Below are positions 1-9,611 of a stretch of DNA of 64,000 nt, piece by piece. Position numbers and translations under genes: made by a program. Source of the stretch: Haematococcus lacustris (Eukaryota > Chlorophyta > Chlorophyceae > Chlamydomonadales > Haematococcaceae). The stretch is taken from NCBI GenBank assembly GCA_030144725.1, contig JASKMD010000018.1, positions 6,415,469 through 6,479,468 of the forward strand, written 5' to 3'. The first letter of the stretch is position 1, and each line of letters opens with the position of its first letter. The notes under the pieces were generated by a model. It had not been told where the DNA came from, ran no database searches, and worked only from the letters and a program-made list of their open reading frames with translations.

Positions 1-994
1 GGCATAAATGGTATAACCAACCAGGCCAACACCTCACCAACAAACAGACCAATACTACTAAGCTGTGGAGGCATACTAAGCTAACTAGGCAAACAATGGA
101 GGCACCCAACTCCATTGCCAAGGCATTACAGGCTTGAAGCCATCAGGGGATGGGGAGGGGAGGGGGTTTGTTCCTTCTCCTGCTGATGGTGGGAGCAAGC
201 CTTGCCCTAGGCGGTAGCTTCTCTCTTAATGCAGCAAGCCCTCGGAACTGGCGTGCGCCAGCCAGTTCAGACTTGCATGAACGCATCAATCTAACTCGCC
301 CCTACTCTGACATTCTCTTTGAGGCCCTGCTGAGCCTGCCACTAGTTCCTACCAGATCGTCCAGTTTGTCCTTGAGCAGCCTCGTGACGAGCGGCTAGCC
401 TTACTGACGAGCGGTTAACAAGCAACTCCTCCCCAACCTGCCCATGGACAGATTGGACCTGCCAATGGTGGTGACCAGCTGGCAAGCCCAGTAGGGCTTG
501 GTAAAGAATACCGGAGTAGGCGCCAGTCAGGTTTATGCGCTCGTCCAAGGCCTGGGCCTCTGCCCATTACTCTTGCACTGATTGCTTTGGTTGCATACTC
601 TGTTTGCTAGCTTGAATGACCAGCTGCTGCCGGCTAGCATGCACTCGCTGAGTGTGCATGCTCCGCAAGGCCTGCTACAGGTCTTTGGCCGGCTCATGTC
701 GGTTGCATTTGGCATCGTAGCCTTTTGGTTGGCTCATGTCGGTCGCAGTTGGCATTTGGCATCGTACATCGTTTTCCGGGGTCAACGGAGCTGCAGACAA
801 TTGCATGGACCTTTTCATCCTGTTCAGAGGGAAGCTGCCACAGCACAGTTGTTCCCCTACTATTACTACAGGGCGGGGGCTGTGTTATCTGTGATCCGGC
901 CTGTTTGCATGCAGCAAGCATCCGGCACCAATACCTGATTCGCTACCCCAACCCGCTTGCGAAGGCCGGGAAATCTATGTTGGCATGGAAACAC
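1..994. other. Non-genic edge; imperfect inverted repeat and dispersed-repeat copies
   Basis: No gene model is supported. The stretch around 269-340 on the plus strand and 470-548 on the minus strand both read as ERINLT..YS.IL..ALL.LP, so they form an imperfect inverted repeat. Positions 188-232 carry a reverse-complement copy of a dispersed element also seen near 10.7, 13.8, 36.3 and 45.9 kb. Positions 843-955 are repeated at 28322-28434. Confidence 0.5.
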
Positions 995-1494
995 NNNNNN
1001 NNNNNNNNNNNNNNNNNNNNNNNNNNNNNNNNNNNNNNNNNNNNNNNNNNNNNNNNNNNNNNNNNNNNNNNNNNNNNNNNNNNNNNNNNNNNNNNNNNNN
1101 NNNNNNNNNNNNNNNNNNNNNNNNNNNNNNNNNNNNNNNNNNNNNNNNNNNNNNNNNNNNNNNNNNNNNNNNNNNNNNNNNNNNNNNNNNNNNNNNNNNN
1201 NNNNNNNNNNNNNNNNNNNNNNNNNNNNNNNNNNNNNNNNNNNNNNNNNNNNNNNNNNNNNNNNNNNNNNNNNNNNNNNNNNNNNNNNNNNNNNNNNNNN
1301 NNNNNNNNNNNNNNNNNNNNNNNNNNNNNNNNNNNNNNNNNNNNNNNNNNNNNNNNNNNNNNNNNNNNNNNNNNNNNNNNNNNNNNNNNNNNNNNNNNNN
1401 NNNNNNNNNNNNNNNNNNNNNNNNNNNNNNNNNNNNNNNNNNNNNNNNNNNNNNNNNNNNNNNNNNNNNNNNNNNNNNNNNNNNNNNNNNNNNN
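995..1494. other. Assembly gap (500 N)
   Basis: Exactly 500 consecutive N bases, the usual placeholder for a scaffold gap of unknown size. The missing 3' exons of SEC3 may lie here or beyond the window edge. Confidence 0.99.
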
Positions 1495-2175
1495 ATCATA
1501 TGATATCTATGATGACTTGGCAAGGGGGCCTCGGCAATCATGTCACAGTGCAGTGTAGTGCACTGAACAAAAAGCCCCAAACAACATGGGGAACCCCGGG
1601 GGGGGGTCCTGGCCCCCAATAGAGCTCGCCTGCCAAAAGGAGGGCTGTTGGACAACAGTGGTAGGCATCAGTATTTTTTCTTCACATTATGAAATGCCAT
1701 GTTGTAGAGGTCGTTTTGCGCTATGGAATGGTCGCTTTGCGAGCTGCACTACCGCGCATCGCGCTATACAAACTAATCTTCTCCCTGCGTTATTGTGTAC
1801 TCTAGCGTGATATTTCGCTGAGCTCTTCACCTGAGCGACGTTCTTGAGTGAGATAGAGCTATAGATTCAAGGGTATGAATCTTTGCCATGTCACTTTGAG
1901 CTATAAATCATGCCTCAGGGCGAAACGGGAAAGAAGCTGGTAGGCATGCCGTTTTCCATTGGGCATGCCATGTCGTCTTGCGCTGACTTTATGACCTGAC
2001 CTATGGTCCGGGCTGGGGCTAGGGCCGAGCTATGAAGTTGCGGGGTTGAGCTTGGGACATGTCAGTTTTTGCTATACAACAGGCAGGTGGGCAAACGTTG
2101 ACGATGTGAGTGCGCGACTGCAGGATTGGATGAATAGCTGGAGAAAGAGGACATGGTGTGGCCATCATGGCTCAC
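1495..2175. other. No gene recognised
   Basis: Between the gap and the last visible SEC3 exon. It is less GC-rich than the neighbouring introns. I found no convincing SEC3 exon on the minus strand here, so it is either a long intron or an insertion. Confidence 0.4.
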
Positions 2176-5100
2176 CTTTTCTGATCGAGGTCTGGGTTTT
2201 CTAGAATGTCATAGATGTCAGAGGGCAGGGTGATGTCGGCCAGCAGGCTCTGAACACACCACATCCACATACACCAGCCACGCAAATGAACACAGGTGGC
2301 AGGCAGGTCAGAGGTAACCCCAAGTTGTGGCCACTCTTGCATACCTCTGGACATGGCTCTAAAAACTGACTTGACCCACTGCATGACCACATGGACCATA
2401 CCCCAAGCCCCAGACCCCCTTCCTGCTCACCCACCTGCCCCGCCTTCTATGTGCCTAACACTTATTCTGCCCTACCTCCACTACCCATGCCTGAACCTTT
2501 CTTAAACCTTACCTTACCTAAACCTTGCCTAAACATCACCCAAACACCACATGACACTACATGAAGACATTATACGACATATGACATAGACATGACACAC
2601 CCCATGACTTGACCACATGAACCCTAACCCCTAACTTCATTTAACCCTTACTTAATCCTAAACACACCACATGACACGCCACATGGACCCTTACACCTGA
2701 CCACATGACATGAGCTGGCCCCCGCCCCCCTCCTAATCACCAGCCACCCCTCCCCACCTTAAGCGTGGCCAGCAGTCGGGTGTTGTTGCGGGCAGTGAGC
2801 TCAAGCAAGTTGTTGTGCGTCTCAATGGCGGTGATGTCGGCCCTCATGGCCCGCAGCTTGGTATCAAACACTTGCAGCGTCTCGTCCACGTCCTCTGCAG
2901 TCAGGCGCCCGGGGCAAGCGAACAGGAACACGTTGTGGGTGGATGGTTTGCTCTGCTGCCCCTTAGCCCCTTCTGACCCTGTGTGCATGGTTGGCTGCTG
3001 GCCATGACGCCCATTGGCCGTTCCCCAGGGCGTATCGGCTCCCTTGTTTCATTGTCACCCATCATGCCAACCGTGGTTGTTGGTTGCTTGTTGGGTGTGT
3101 TGCCATGGCTAGCCAAGCGCTGTGCATGGCCTAGAGCCACCTGCCGCCCAGGTTCGAATCCTGACCAGGCCGCACCTAGCAGGGTGCTGGTCCTCCTCAA
3201 CTGAAACACCAAGCTGTCCACCAGGGGCACGTTGGCCAGCAGACTGTGCACGTTTGCGTCCTGGTGCAGCCAACACCCAGCATGCAGGGTGTACAGGGGA
3301 GTACAGCCAGCTGGCAGGACAGAGGGGTGTGGCAGTTGGGAAAGCTGAGACGTGCCCTAGGTAAAACCAGCCTAATGGCTTCATCTACACTGGCCAGCAA
3401 CCATCTCACCTCCAGGCTGTTGTACTCCTCGTTGAGACGCGCCTCCAAGGCCTTGCTGTCTCCTAGACCCATCTTGAACCTGGAATGCATGCAGGGGTCT
3501 GGGCGCATGCAGGGTTCGGGGCGCAGGAGCAGGGGCAGGGGCAGGGGCAGGGGCAGGGGCAGGGGCAGGGGCAGGGGCAGGGGCAGGGGCAGGGGCAGGG
3601 TGCAGGGGCAGGGTGCAGACACTTACGAGTCCAGCAGCTCCTCTAGCTCCCGCTCCTCCTTAGCACTGAGCAGCACACGCGCCCCTGCAGCCCCGCCCTC
3701 ACCCCCTGCTGCCGCACATCCCTCAGGGTCCAGCACCTGACGCGGCCAGGCAAACAGGAGTGTGCGCAAGCTGCTGGGAATGCAGTCAGACCAGAGAGCG
3801 TGGGCAGGAGGGTAGGCAGGGGGAGAGGTTGGGGAGGGCTGGTCGGAGGGACCGGCAGGCAAGCGAGCTGCTGTTCTTCCACCACTACCACCTGCCTGCC
3901 CTGCCCAGCAGCCACCCTACCTGAGCCGCAAACTCTCCCAGGGCCTGCAGCACCTGCGCCTTGTTCATGACCCACCAGGCGGCTAAGTCGCTGGCCTCGT
4001 AGCCCACCAGCCGGGGCAGGGCCTGGTCTGAATGCCTGTGGTGTCGGCCAGTGGGGAGGAGGGGAGGAAGGAGGAGGGAGGTGGGGAGGAGGGGAGGAGG
4101 GGAGGAGGGGAGGAGGGGAGGAGGGGAGGAGGGGAGGAGTGGCAGGAGGGGAGGAGTGGAGGAGGGGAGGAGGGGAGGAGGGGAGGAGGGGAGGAGGGGA
4201 GGAGGGGAGGAGGGGAGGAGGGGAGGGGAGGAGGGAGGAGGGGAGGAGGGGAGGAGGGGAGGAGGGGAGGAGGGGAGGAGGGGAGGAGGGGAGGAGGGGA
4301 GGAGGGGAGGAGGGGAGGAGGGGAGGAGGGGAGGAGGGGAGGAGGGGAGGAGGGGAGGAGGGGAGGAGGGGAGGAGGGGAGGAGGGGAGGAGGGGAGGAG
4401 GGGAGGAGGGGAGGAGGGGAGGAGGGGAGGAGGGGAGGAGGGGAGGAGGGGAGGAGGGGAGGAGGGGAGGAGGGGAGGAGGGGAGGAGGGGAGGAGGGGA
4501 GGAGGGGAGGAGGGGAGGAGGGGAGGAGGGGAGGAGGGGAGGAGGGGGGAGGAGGGGAGGAGGGGAGGAGGGGAGGAGGGAGAGGAGGGGGAGGAGGGGA
4601 GGAGGGAGGAGGAGGGGAGGAGGAGGGGAGGAGGGGAGGAGGGGAGGAGGGGAGGAGGGGAGGAGGGGGAGGAGGGGAGGAGGGGAGGAGGGGAGGAGGG
4701 GAGGAGGGGAGGAGGGGAGGTAGCCCTTATAGAAGCTTGAGCTTGGAGCTGCCTGGCTCTGCTTGACAGCTTCCCTTGGCGAGCCTAGACCTAATCCTAG
4801 ACCACCCCTACCTGAGCAGCTGCCAGGCAACTGCCAGCAGCATGAGGTGCTGTTCGCCTGCCAAGGCGTAGGTGGCAATGTCGGCATCCAGGTCGCTGCG
4901 GGCGTGTTGCCCTCCAGCCTTAGGGCTGTTAGGATGGCGCTTGGAAGCCAGGCTGGCCTTGGTGCTCATGTGCAACTCCACACACTGAGAAAGTGAGGCA
5001 GCAGTGAGGTTGCGACGGGGGCAGGGGCAGTGCATGCACCCTAACCCTGACCCTACCCCTACCTCTGCCTATACCCCTACCCCTACCTCTGCACCTACCC

Positions 5101-6567
5101 CTACCCCTACCCTACCCCTACCCCTACCTCTGCCTATACCCCTACCCCTACCCCTACCCTACCCCTACCTCTGCACCTTACCCTACCCTACCCCTACCCC
5201 TACCTCTGCACCTACCCCTGGCCCTATCTCTGGCAAACATGGCTCTCAGTCATGCCTCGGGTTAGTCTTGCCTTATTCTCACTCTTATCCCACCTCACCA
5301 ACTATTACGCACACCGTCGCTGTTCTCTGTCGCCCCACCTTCATCAGGCTGCCCTCCACCTCAACCTCTGGCACCACTCGGGCCTGCCTCAGCTGCTGCA
5401 GGGGGAAGGACTGCCTGACCTGCACGACAACACACCGACCGCGTCATGTTGCGTAGCACACCCACCCACCCACCCACCCACCCACCCTCCAGCACATGTC
5501 CAGAAGAGGAGACTGCCTTCTTTCCCACAGCATGCTGCCCTTGTGTAAAGCGCATGCCCTCAGCAGCCTTTCTGCACTGATGTGCTGATGTACTTCACAT
5601 CAACTGGGATGTCTGAAAGGTACAGGGAGCAGAGCCAGGACGCATGACACAAAATGCATGGCATGCATGCATGAGCTATGCTGCATGAGCCGCTTTGGAG
5701 TCTGGTAGGCTGGGGAGGACTGGCCTGGAGAGTGTGGCATCAGCTGTGGGTAGGGCTGCCTAGGCCGCCTGGACTCCTGGAGGGGGCTGACTCCTTCCGC
5801 TCTCTTCTGCATCTATGTCCCGTTACTGATTAAAGGATTTCTTGCCAACACCAGCTCCTGTGCCCTCCGCTCCCGATCGTGTCAATCTCCCTGTGCACTC
5901 GCCCGGTGCACTCATCTGCTGCTCTCCCCACACCGAGCCAGGCCACCCCTGCCGGCCCCAGGCCCTGCCGGCCCCAGCATCTGCCTGCCGCCCCTCCTGC
6001 CCCACCTCGTACTGGTCTGTGTCCGAGGTGGCGATGATGTGGAGGGAGGCAGAGAAGCCAGGCAGGCCGGGGCCTGGACGGCGCACAGTGAAGCACAGCA
6101 CTCGGGGGGAGGGGCCCAGCCGGGCAGCCAGGTAGGACTGCAGGCGAGTGTTGGCAAGGGGGCAGTGGCAGCAGAGGGGGAGGCAGTGGCATTAGGGCTC
6201 TAGGTGCGTGGTCACATTGTGTGTATAACACAGGCAGGGCCAGGTGATCACGACGGGGCTGGGGCTGGGGCTGGGGCTGGGGTGCTTGCAACGATAAAAG
6301 CAGACCCCTACTGTAGCTCCGAGAGCTTTCAAGAGGTGGGAGCCTATGGAGTCGTCGTCTTGCTTTAATCGCATGGCCTGCATGCCGTGCATGCCAGCGA
6401 CATGGTTGGCAGGACTTCTGGCATAGCTAATGGCCACTGCTCCATACCTCAAAGGCTGCCAGGACAATGGCATCCGTGTTTTTGAACAGAGCATCCATGT
6501 CTGCCAGCAACTCGGCACTGGGCACGGCGACTTGCTGACTAGGCTGCTCATTCCTTGTCTCTGCCAT
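2176..6567 (-). CDS. SEC3: Exocyst complex subunit SEC3, 5' part
   Basis: Ten phase-consistent exons: 6448-6567, 6006-6137, 5339-5419, 4812-4984, 3921-4035, 3627-3736, 3410-3479, 3176-3260, 2894-2758 and 2249-2176, giving about 365 residues from [11 protein letters not shown]3 is the exocyst landmark that binds membrane PIP2 and tethers secretory vesicles. Exons 1-5 follow the N-terminal PH-like PIP2-binding domain (for example [16 protein letters not shown], then QSFPLQQL). Exons 6-9 follow the helical core: [36 protein letters not shown], then [16 protein letters not shown] and [15 protein letters not shown], which closely match plant SEC3. The last exon ends [19 protein letters not shown], in phase 2. 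The family is usually near 850-900 residues, so the C-terminal half is missing (gap, window edge or true truncation). An in-frame upstream Met exists at 6666; 6567 was chosen because the downstream residues look conserved. Introns carry hexanucleotide, CCCTAC and polypurine repeats. Confidence 0.86.
3529..3606. repeat. GGGGCA hexanucleotide repeat in SEC3 intron
   Basis: About a dozen near-perfect GGGGCA units between SEC3 exons at 3410-3479 and 3627-3736. The G-run strand is the non-template strand for SEC3. Confidence 0.95.
4055..4722. repeat. 660-bp polypurine GGAGGAGGGG minisatellite in SEC3 intron
   Basis: Almost pure G/A on the plus strand, built from a 10-bp GAGGAGGGGA-type unit with occasional slips. 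It lies in the intron between SEC3 exons 3921-4035 and 4812-4984. Long open frames predicted across it (Gly/Glu-rich on plus, Pro/Leu/Ser-rich on minus) are artefacts of the repeat. Confidence 0.97.
5041..5222. repeat. CCCTAC/CCTCTGCC degenerate repeat in SEC3 intron
   Basis: Interspersed CCCCTA-type units with CTCTGC interruptions, in the intron between SEC3 exons 4812-4984 and 5339-5419. It resembles telomeric DNA only superficially. Confidence 0.85.
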
Positions 6568-6740
6568 GTTTGCCTTGGCATCAGCTCTCAGTGCGGCAGC
6601 CTTCAAGTGCACACCGTGCTCGTCTGGCGCGTGGAATTGGTTACAAATCAGGAATTTGCGAGTCACGCCTCAATCGCGTTTTCCCACTGTACACCTTGCT
6701 CTCGCAGTCTAGGCGCAGTTTCAGACCGAAGGCTCGCAGT
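6568..6740. promoter_or_regulatory. Divergent promoter between SEC3 and tail-anchored protein gene
   Basis: Only 173 bp separate the two proposed start codons, which point away from each other. This implies a shared bidirectional promoter with short 5' leaders. No TATA box is obvious. If SEC3 starts at the upstream Met (6666), the shared region shrinks to about 75 bp. Confidence 0.5.
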
Positions 6741-8860
6741 ATGAACAGCTGGACTTTACGCAGGCTGGGCGTAGGAGCTGCTGGGACGCTGGGTGCTGTG
6801 GCTGCGACAGCGCCTGCAGCCTCGGCACGTGCGCCTCCCGTACAGGTGGGCTCGCCCAGCAACCCCAGGGTTTAAGGAGAAAGACTCTCAGGGTTTAGGG
6901 GATGCTGGCCGTCCACACGCTTGCTGCAACACGACATCGGATAGCCCTAGGCTGAGCTGGCGCCCTCCTCTGCTCGCTGCTGATGCTTCTGATGTATTCT
7001 ACTGAGTTCCTGCTGGTTTCCCGCTGCGCACAGCGTCAAGAGCGAACCAGTTTGAATGGAGGCTTGTCTGGCCTTAAGGCTGATGCTATTGAGGATGAGG
7101 ATGGATGGTGCCTAACAGACTTCAACAATGAGGTGACACCGCCAGCAACATTCCTGTCCTTCAGATTCATGTGCACGGTTGCAGTGCCAGCATGCAGGGT
7201 TAGCGCAGTGCTTGTCAGCCATGCAATACTTTCGTCTTGTGGTTTTGCCCAACCACAGCTATACCTGTTCAATGCGTATCGAGCTGATGAGATCGCTCTG
7301 GCAGCTCAGGACCTGGCCGCCATGTTTGATGCAAAGTGAGTGACCAGGTGTAACCCCTCACCTGCTTGCAATGACGCTGTGACCTGCAGCCCCTGATCCT
7401 GCTCAGCATGATGGCTGGCGGTGCCAGGCTTAGCGCAACGGCTTGCAATGCCAGGCTCAGCACGATGGCTGGTGCTGCCAGGCTTCTGACCAGGCCCCGC
7501 TCCACTCCACACCACACCACCCCATCCCACCCCTGCCTACCCACCATGTGCATAACTCCGGTCACCATTCGCTGCTCTTGCACCACCTTACTGCTTTTGA
7601 AGCCCCCTACCCTGCCTCACCACGCCTGACACCCTGGGTACCTGTTTGCAGGGAGGCTGTGCGTGCAGCACGGCCCTCTGCAGTGGTGGTGGAGGAGGTG
7701 CCCAGCAGCCACACCCCTCTCAGCCAGGAAGGCAGCTCTGTCAGCAGCGAGGGGGAGTGTGCTGATGAGGTCATCCAGTCCACCTTCCTCACGGCTAGGC
7801 CAGGGCAGGCAGCTCCGTCAGGGGGCCAGGGCCAGATGCACGAGCTGCTGCGGCTCACCAGCAAGCTGCTGTGCAGCCCAGGGCTGCAGAGGGAGGTGGT
7901 CAAGGTCATGATGGAGGATGAGGAGGTAAGGAGGGGAGGGGAAGGGGTTAGGGACAGAGAGCACCATCAACAAAACTTGGTACAGGGTAGTGTGGGGCCT
8001 ATTGCATCCCTGTATGCGTGCTTGCCGCTGGGCAAGGTGCTTGTATGACCCGCCTCTGCCCCTGCAACTGACCCCATATTGTGATCCTGCCTCAGTTGCC
8101 TGGCCCCTGGCGCGAGCCCCTCTTTGCACCCACGCCCCCCTCCTTTAAACATTTTCTCTTCATGGCCCCCGCAAATGCTCAGCCCTTGACCCCACCCTTC
8201 CGTTATTGTCCTCTTTTCGTCACCTCTTGTCATTTAACCTCTTTGTTACCATGGAAGCTGTTGGCCTCTCTGCCCTGCTCTTGCCATCCTGCTCCACTGC
8301 GGCGTCTGCCTTCTTCCCCTTCATCCTCCCCCTGCCCCTCCCCCTGTGCACCTCTTCAGGTGCGGGAGCTCATGCTGCGCCAGACCCAGATGCGCAACCT
8401 AGACGCCTACCTGCAGGCTGTGGGCATGCCCGCCACCCTGCTGCTGCCCCCCGCCCCAGGTTGCACCCCCAGCCCTCCCTCTTGCCCAGGGGTGGCAGAG
8501 GACGATGCACCTGCCGGGGCCCCAGCTGCAGACCAAGACTGGCTGGCCAAGCTGCTGAATGCTGCCAGCGCCTGCCTGGACGCTGCGGGCTCTGCTCTAC
8601 AGGGTGCTGGGCGCTGGCTGCAGGGGCGCTTCCAGGGCCTGGCACACATCCTGGCCAGCCGCATGTTTGGGGAGGCCGAGCAGGAGGCGGAGGAGGGGGA
8701 GGGGGAGCAGGCTGGCCTTGCTACCCAGCAATCCAAGGGGCCCAAGGCTCGGGGAGCCCCCAGTCCGGCAGCAGTGGGGGTGATGGGCACAGTGCTCACG
8801 CTGGCGGTCGTCCTTCTGTGTGTGTTGTTCAAGCAGCGGCCAGTGATCAGGCGCGTGTAA
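6741..8860 (+). CDS. Unrecognised C-terminally membrane-anchored protein
   Basis: Five exons in consistent phase: 6741-6845, 7034-7132, 7259-7335, 7652-7925 and 8360-8860, giving 351 residues. The start MNSWTLRRLGVG is followed by an Ala-rich stretch that could be a targeting peptide. The middle is acidic and helical (LYLFNAYRADEIALAAQDL; HELLRLTSKLLCSPGLQREV; VRELMLRQTQMRNLDAYLQ). The C-terminus has one hydrophobic segment (VMGTVLTLAVVLLCVLF) followed by KQRPVIRRV and stop, the arrangement of a tail-anchored membrane protein facing the cytosol. I do not recognise the family. Good donors and acceptors and unbroken phase across five exons support a real gene. It is divergent from SEC3. A TGTAA polyadenylation motif lies at 9318-9322, rather far downstream. 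Confidence 0.72.
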
Positions 8861-9611
8861 GCAGAGCAGGTGGAGGCTCCAGTGAGTTGGCCCAGCTGGC
8901 AGGACTGGGGGGCAGGCGCAACAGGCTTTAACAGGGGCTGCCAAGAGCTGGAGAAAGGTAAGGGTGGCTTGTAGGGGTGAGGGCGGCAAGCAAGGTGGCC
9001 CAGACCATCAGCCAGGTGTGTGCCGTACACCTTTTGAAATGGTGATATTTTGCCAAAGACTTGCAGCTGCAGTGTGCTCTCGGTGTCTCATTCAGTGGCT
9101 CTACGTCGCTAATGGGCAGCTTGTCCTTTTTCTCGTCTTGTCTTGCACTTCATGGAAGAGTGCGACAGGCAACTGGGGCTTTGGCTCAAACTTGAGCTCG
9201 GTTGTCTGCAATTCAGGTGTTAATTGGTTGATAACTCGTGTTACCTGAAGGGGAGAAGGGCTGTACATTACAGTGTTGTACACCACAGTATTCTTGACAC
9301 CTCTGTTGTCACCGCTGTGTAATACACTCCAAGCTGCCGGGCAACAGATGTTTCTCTTGTCTCCAGGCATCCATGCGGCCCAGGACACCCAGGTTTAGGC
9401 CGCAACCATGCGTCGTCTTATGCCCGCTATTATTGTTGAACCCCGCTGCGTCAACAACGCCCACCTAAGCAAGTGAGCATTTGTCTCAAAGCAAGGTGCG
9501 CGTCGGTGGCGTTTCCCATGGCAAGAAAAGCAACCCTATGATCGGCAATTCATTTCGCATACTGCCGCTGGGGCTTTTGCTGCGCAGCAGCTCAAGCTAG
9601 ACTCTGTCAAG
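8861..9611. other. Intergenic / leader region
   Basis: 3' flank of the tail-anchored protein gene and 5' flank of the mTERF gene. A short open stretch from 9408 (MRRLMPAIIVEPRC) ends at a good GTGAGC donor near 9473, but it could not be joined in phase to the mTERF exons. It may be an untranslated or alternative first exon. Confidence 0.45.

Noticed and set aside
4032..4887. Long open frames across the polypurine tract
   Set aside because: They exist on both strands only because the repeat lacks stops, and phase-matched SEC3 exons on either side show the region is an intron.
5041..5222. Telomere-like CCCTAC repeats (also near 40.02-40.09 kb)
   Set aside because: Units are irregular and do not match the CCCTAAA or CCCTAAAA types known in green algae. 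They lie in a SEC3 intron and between RAP exons, not at an end.
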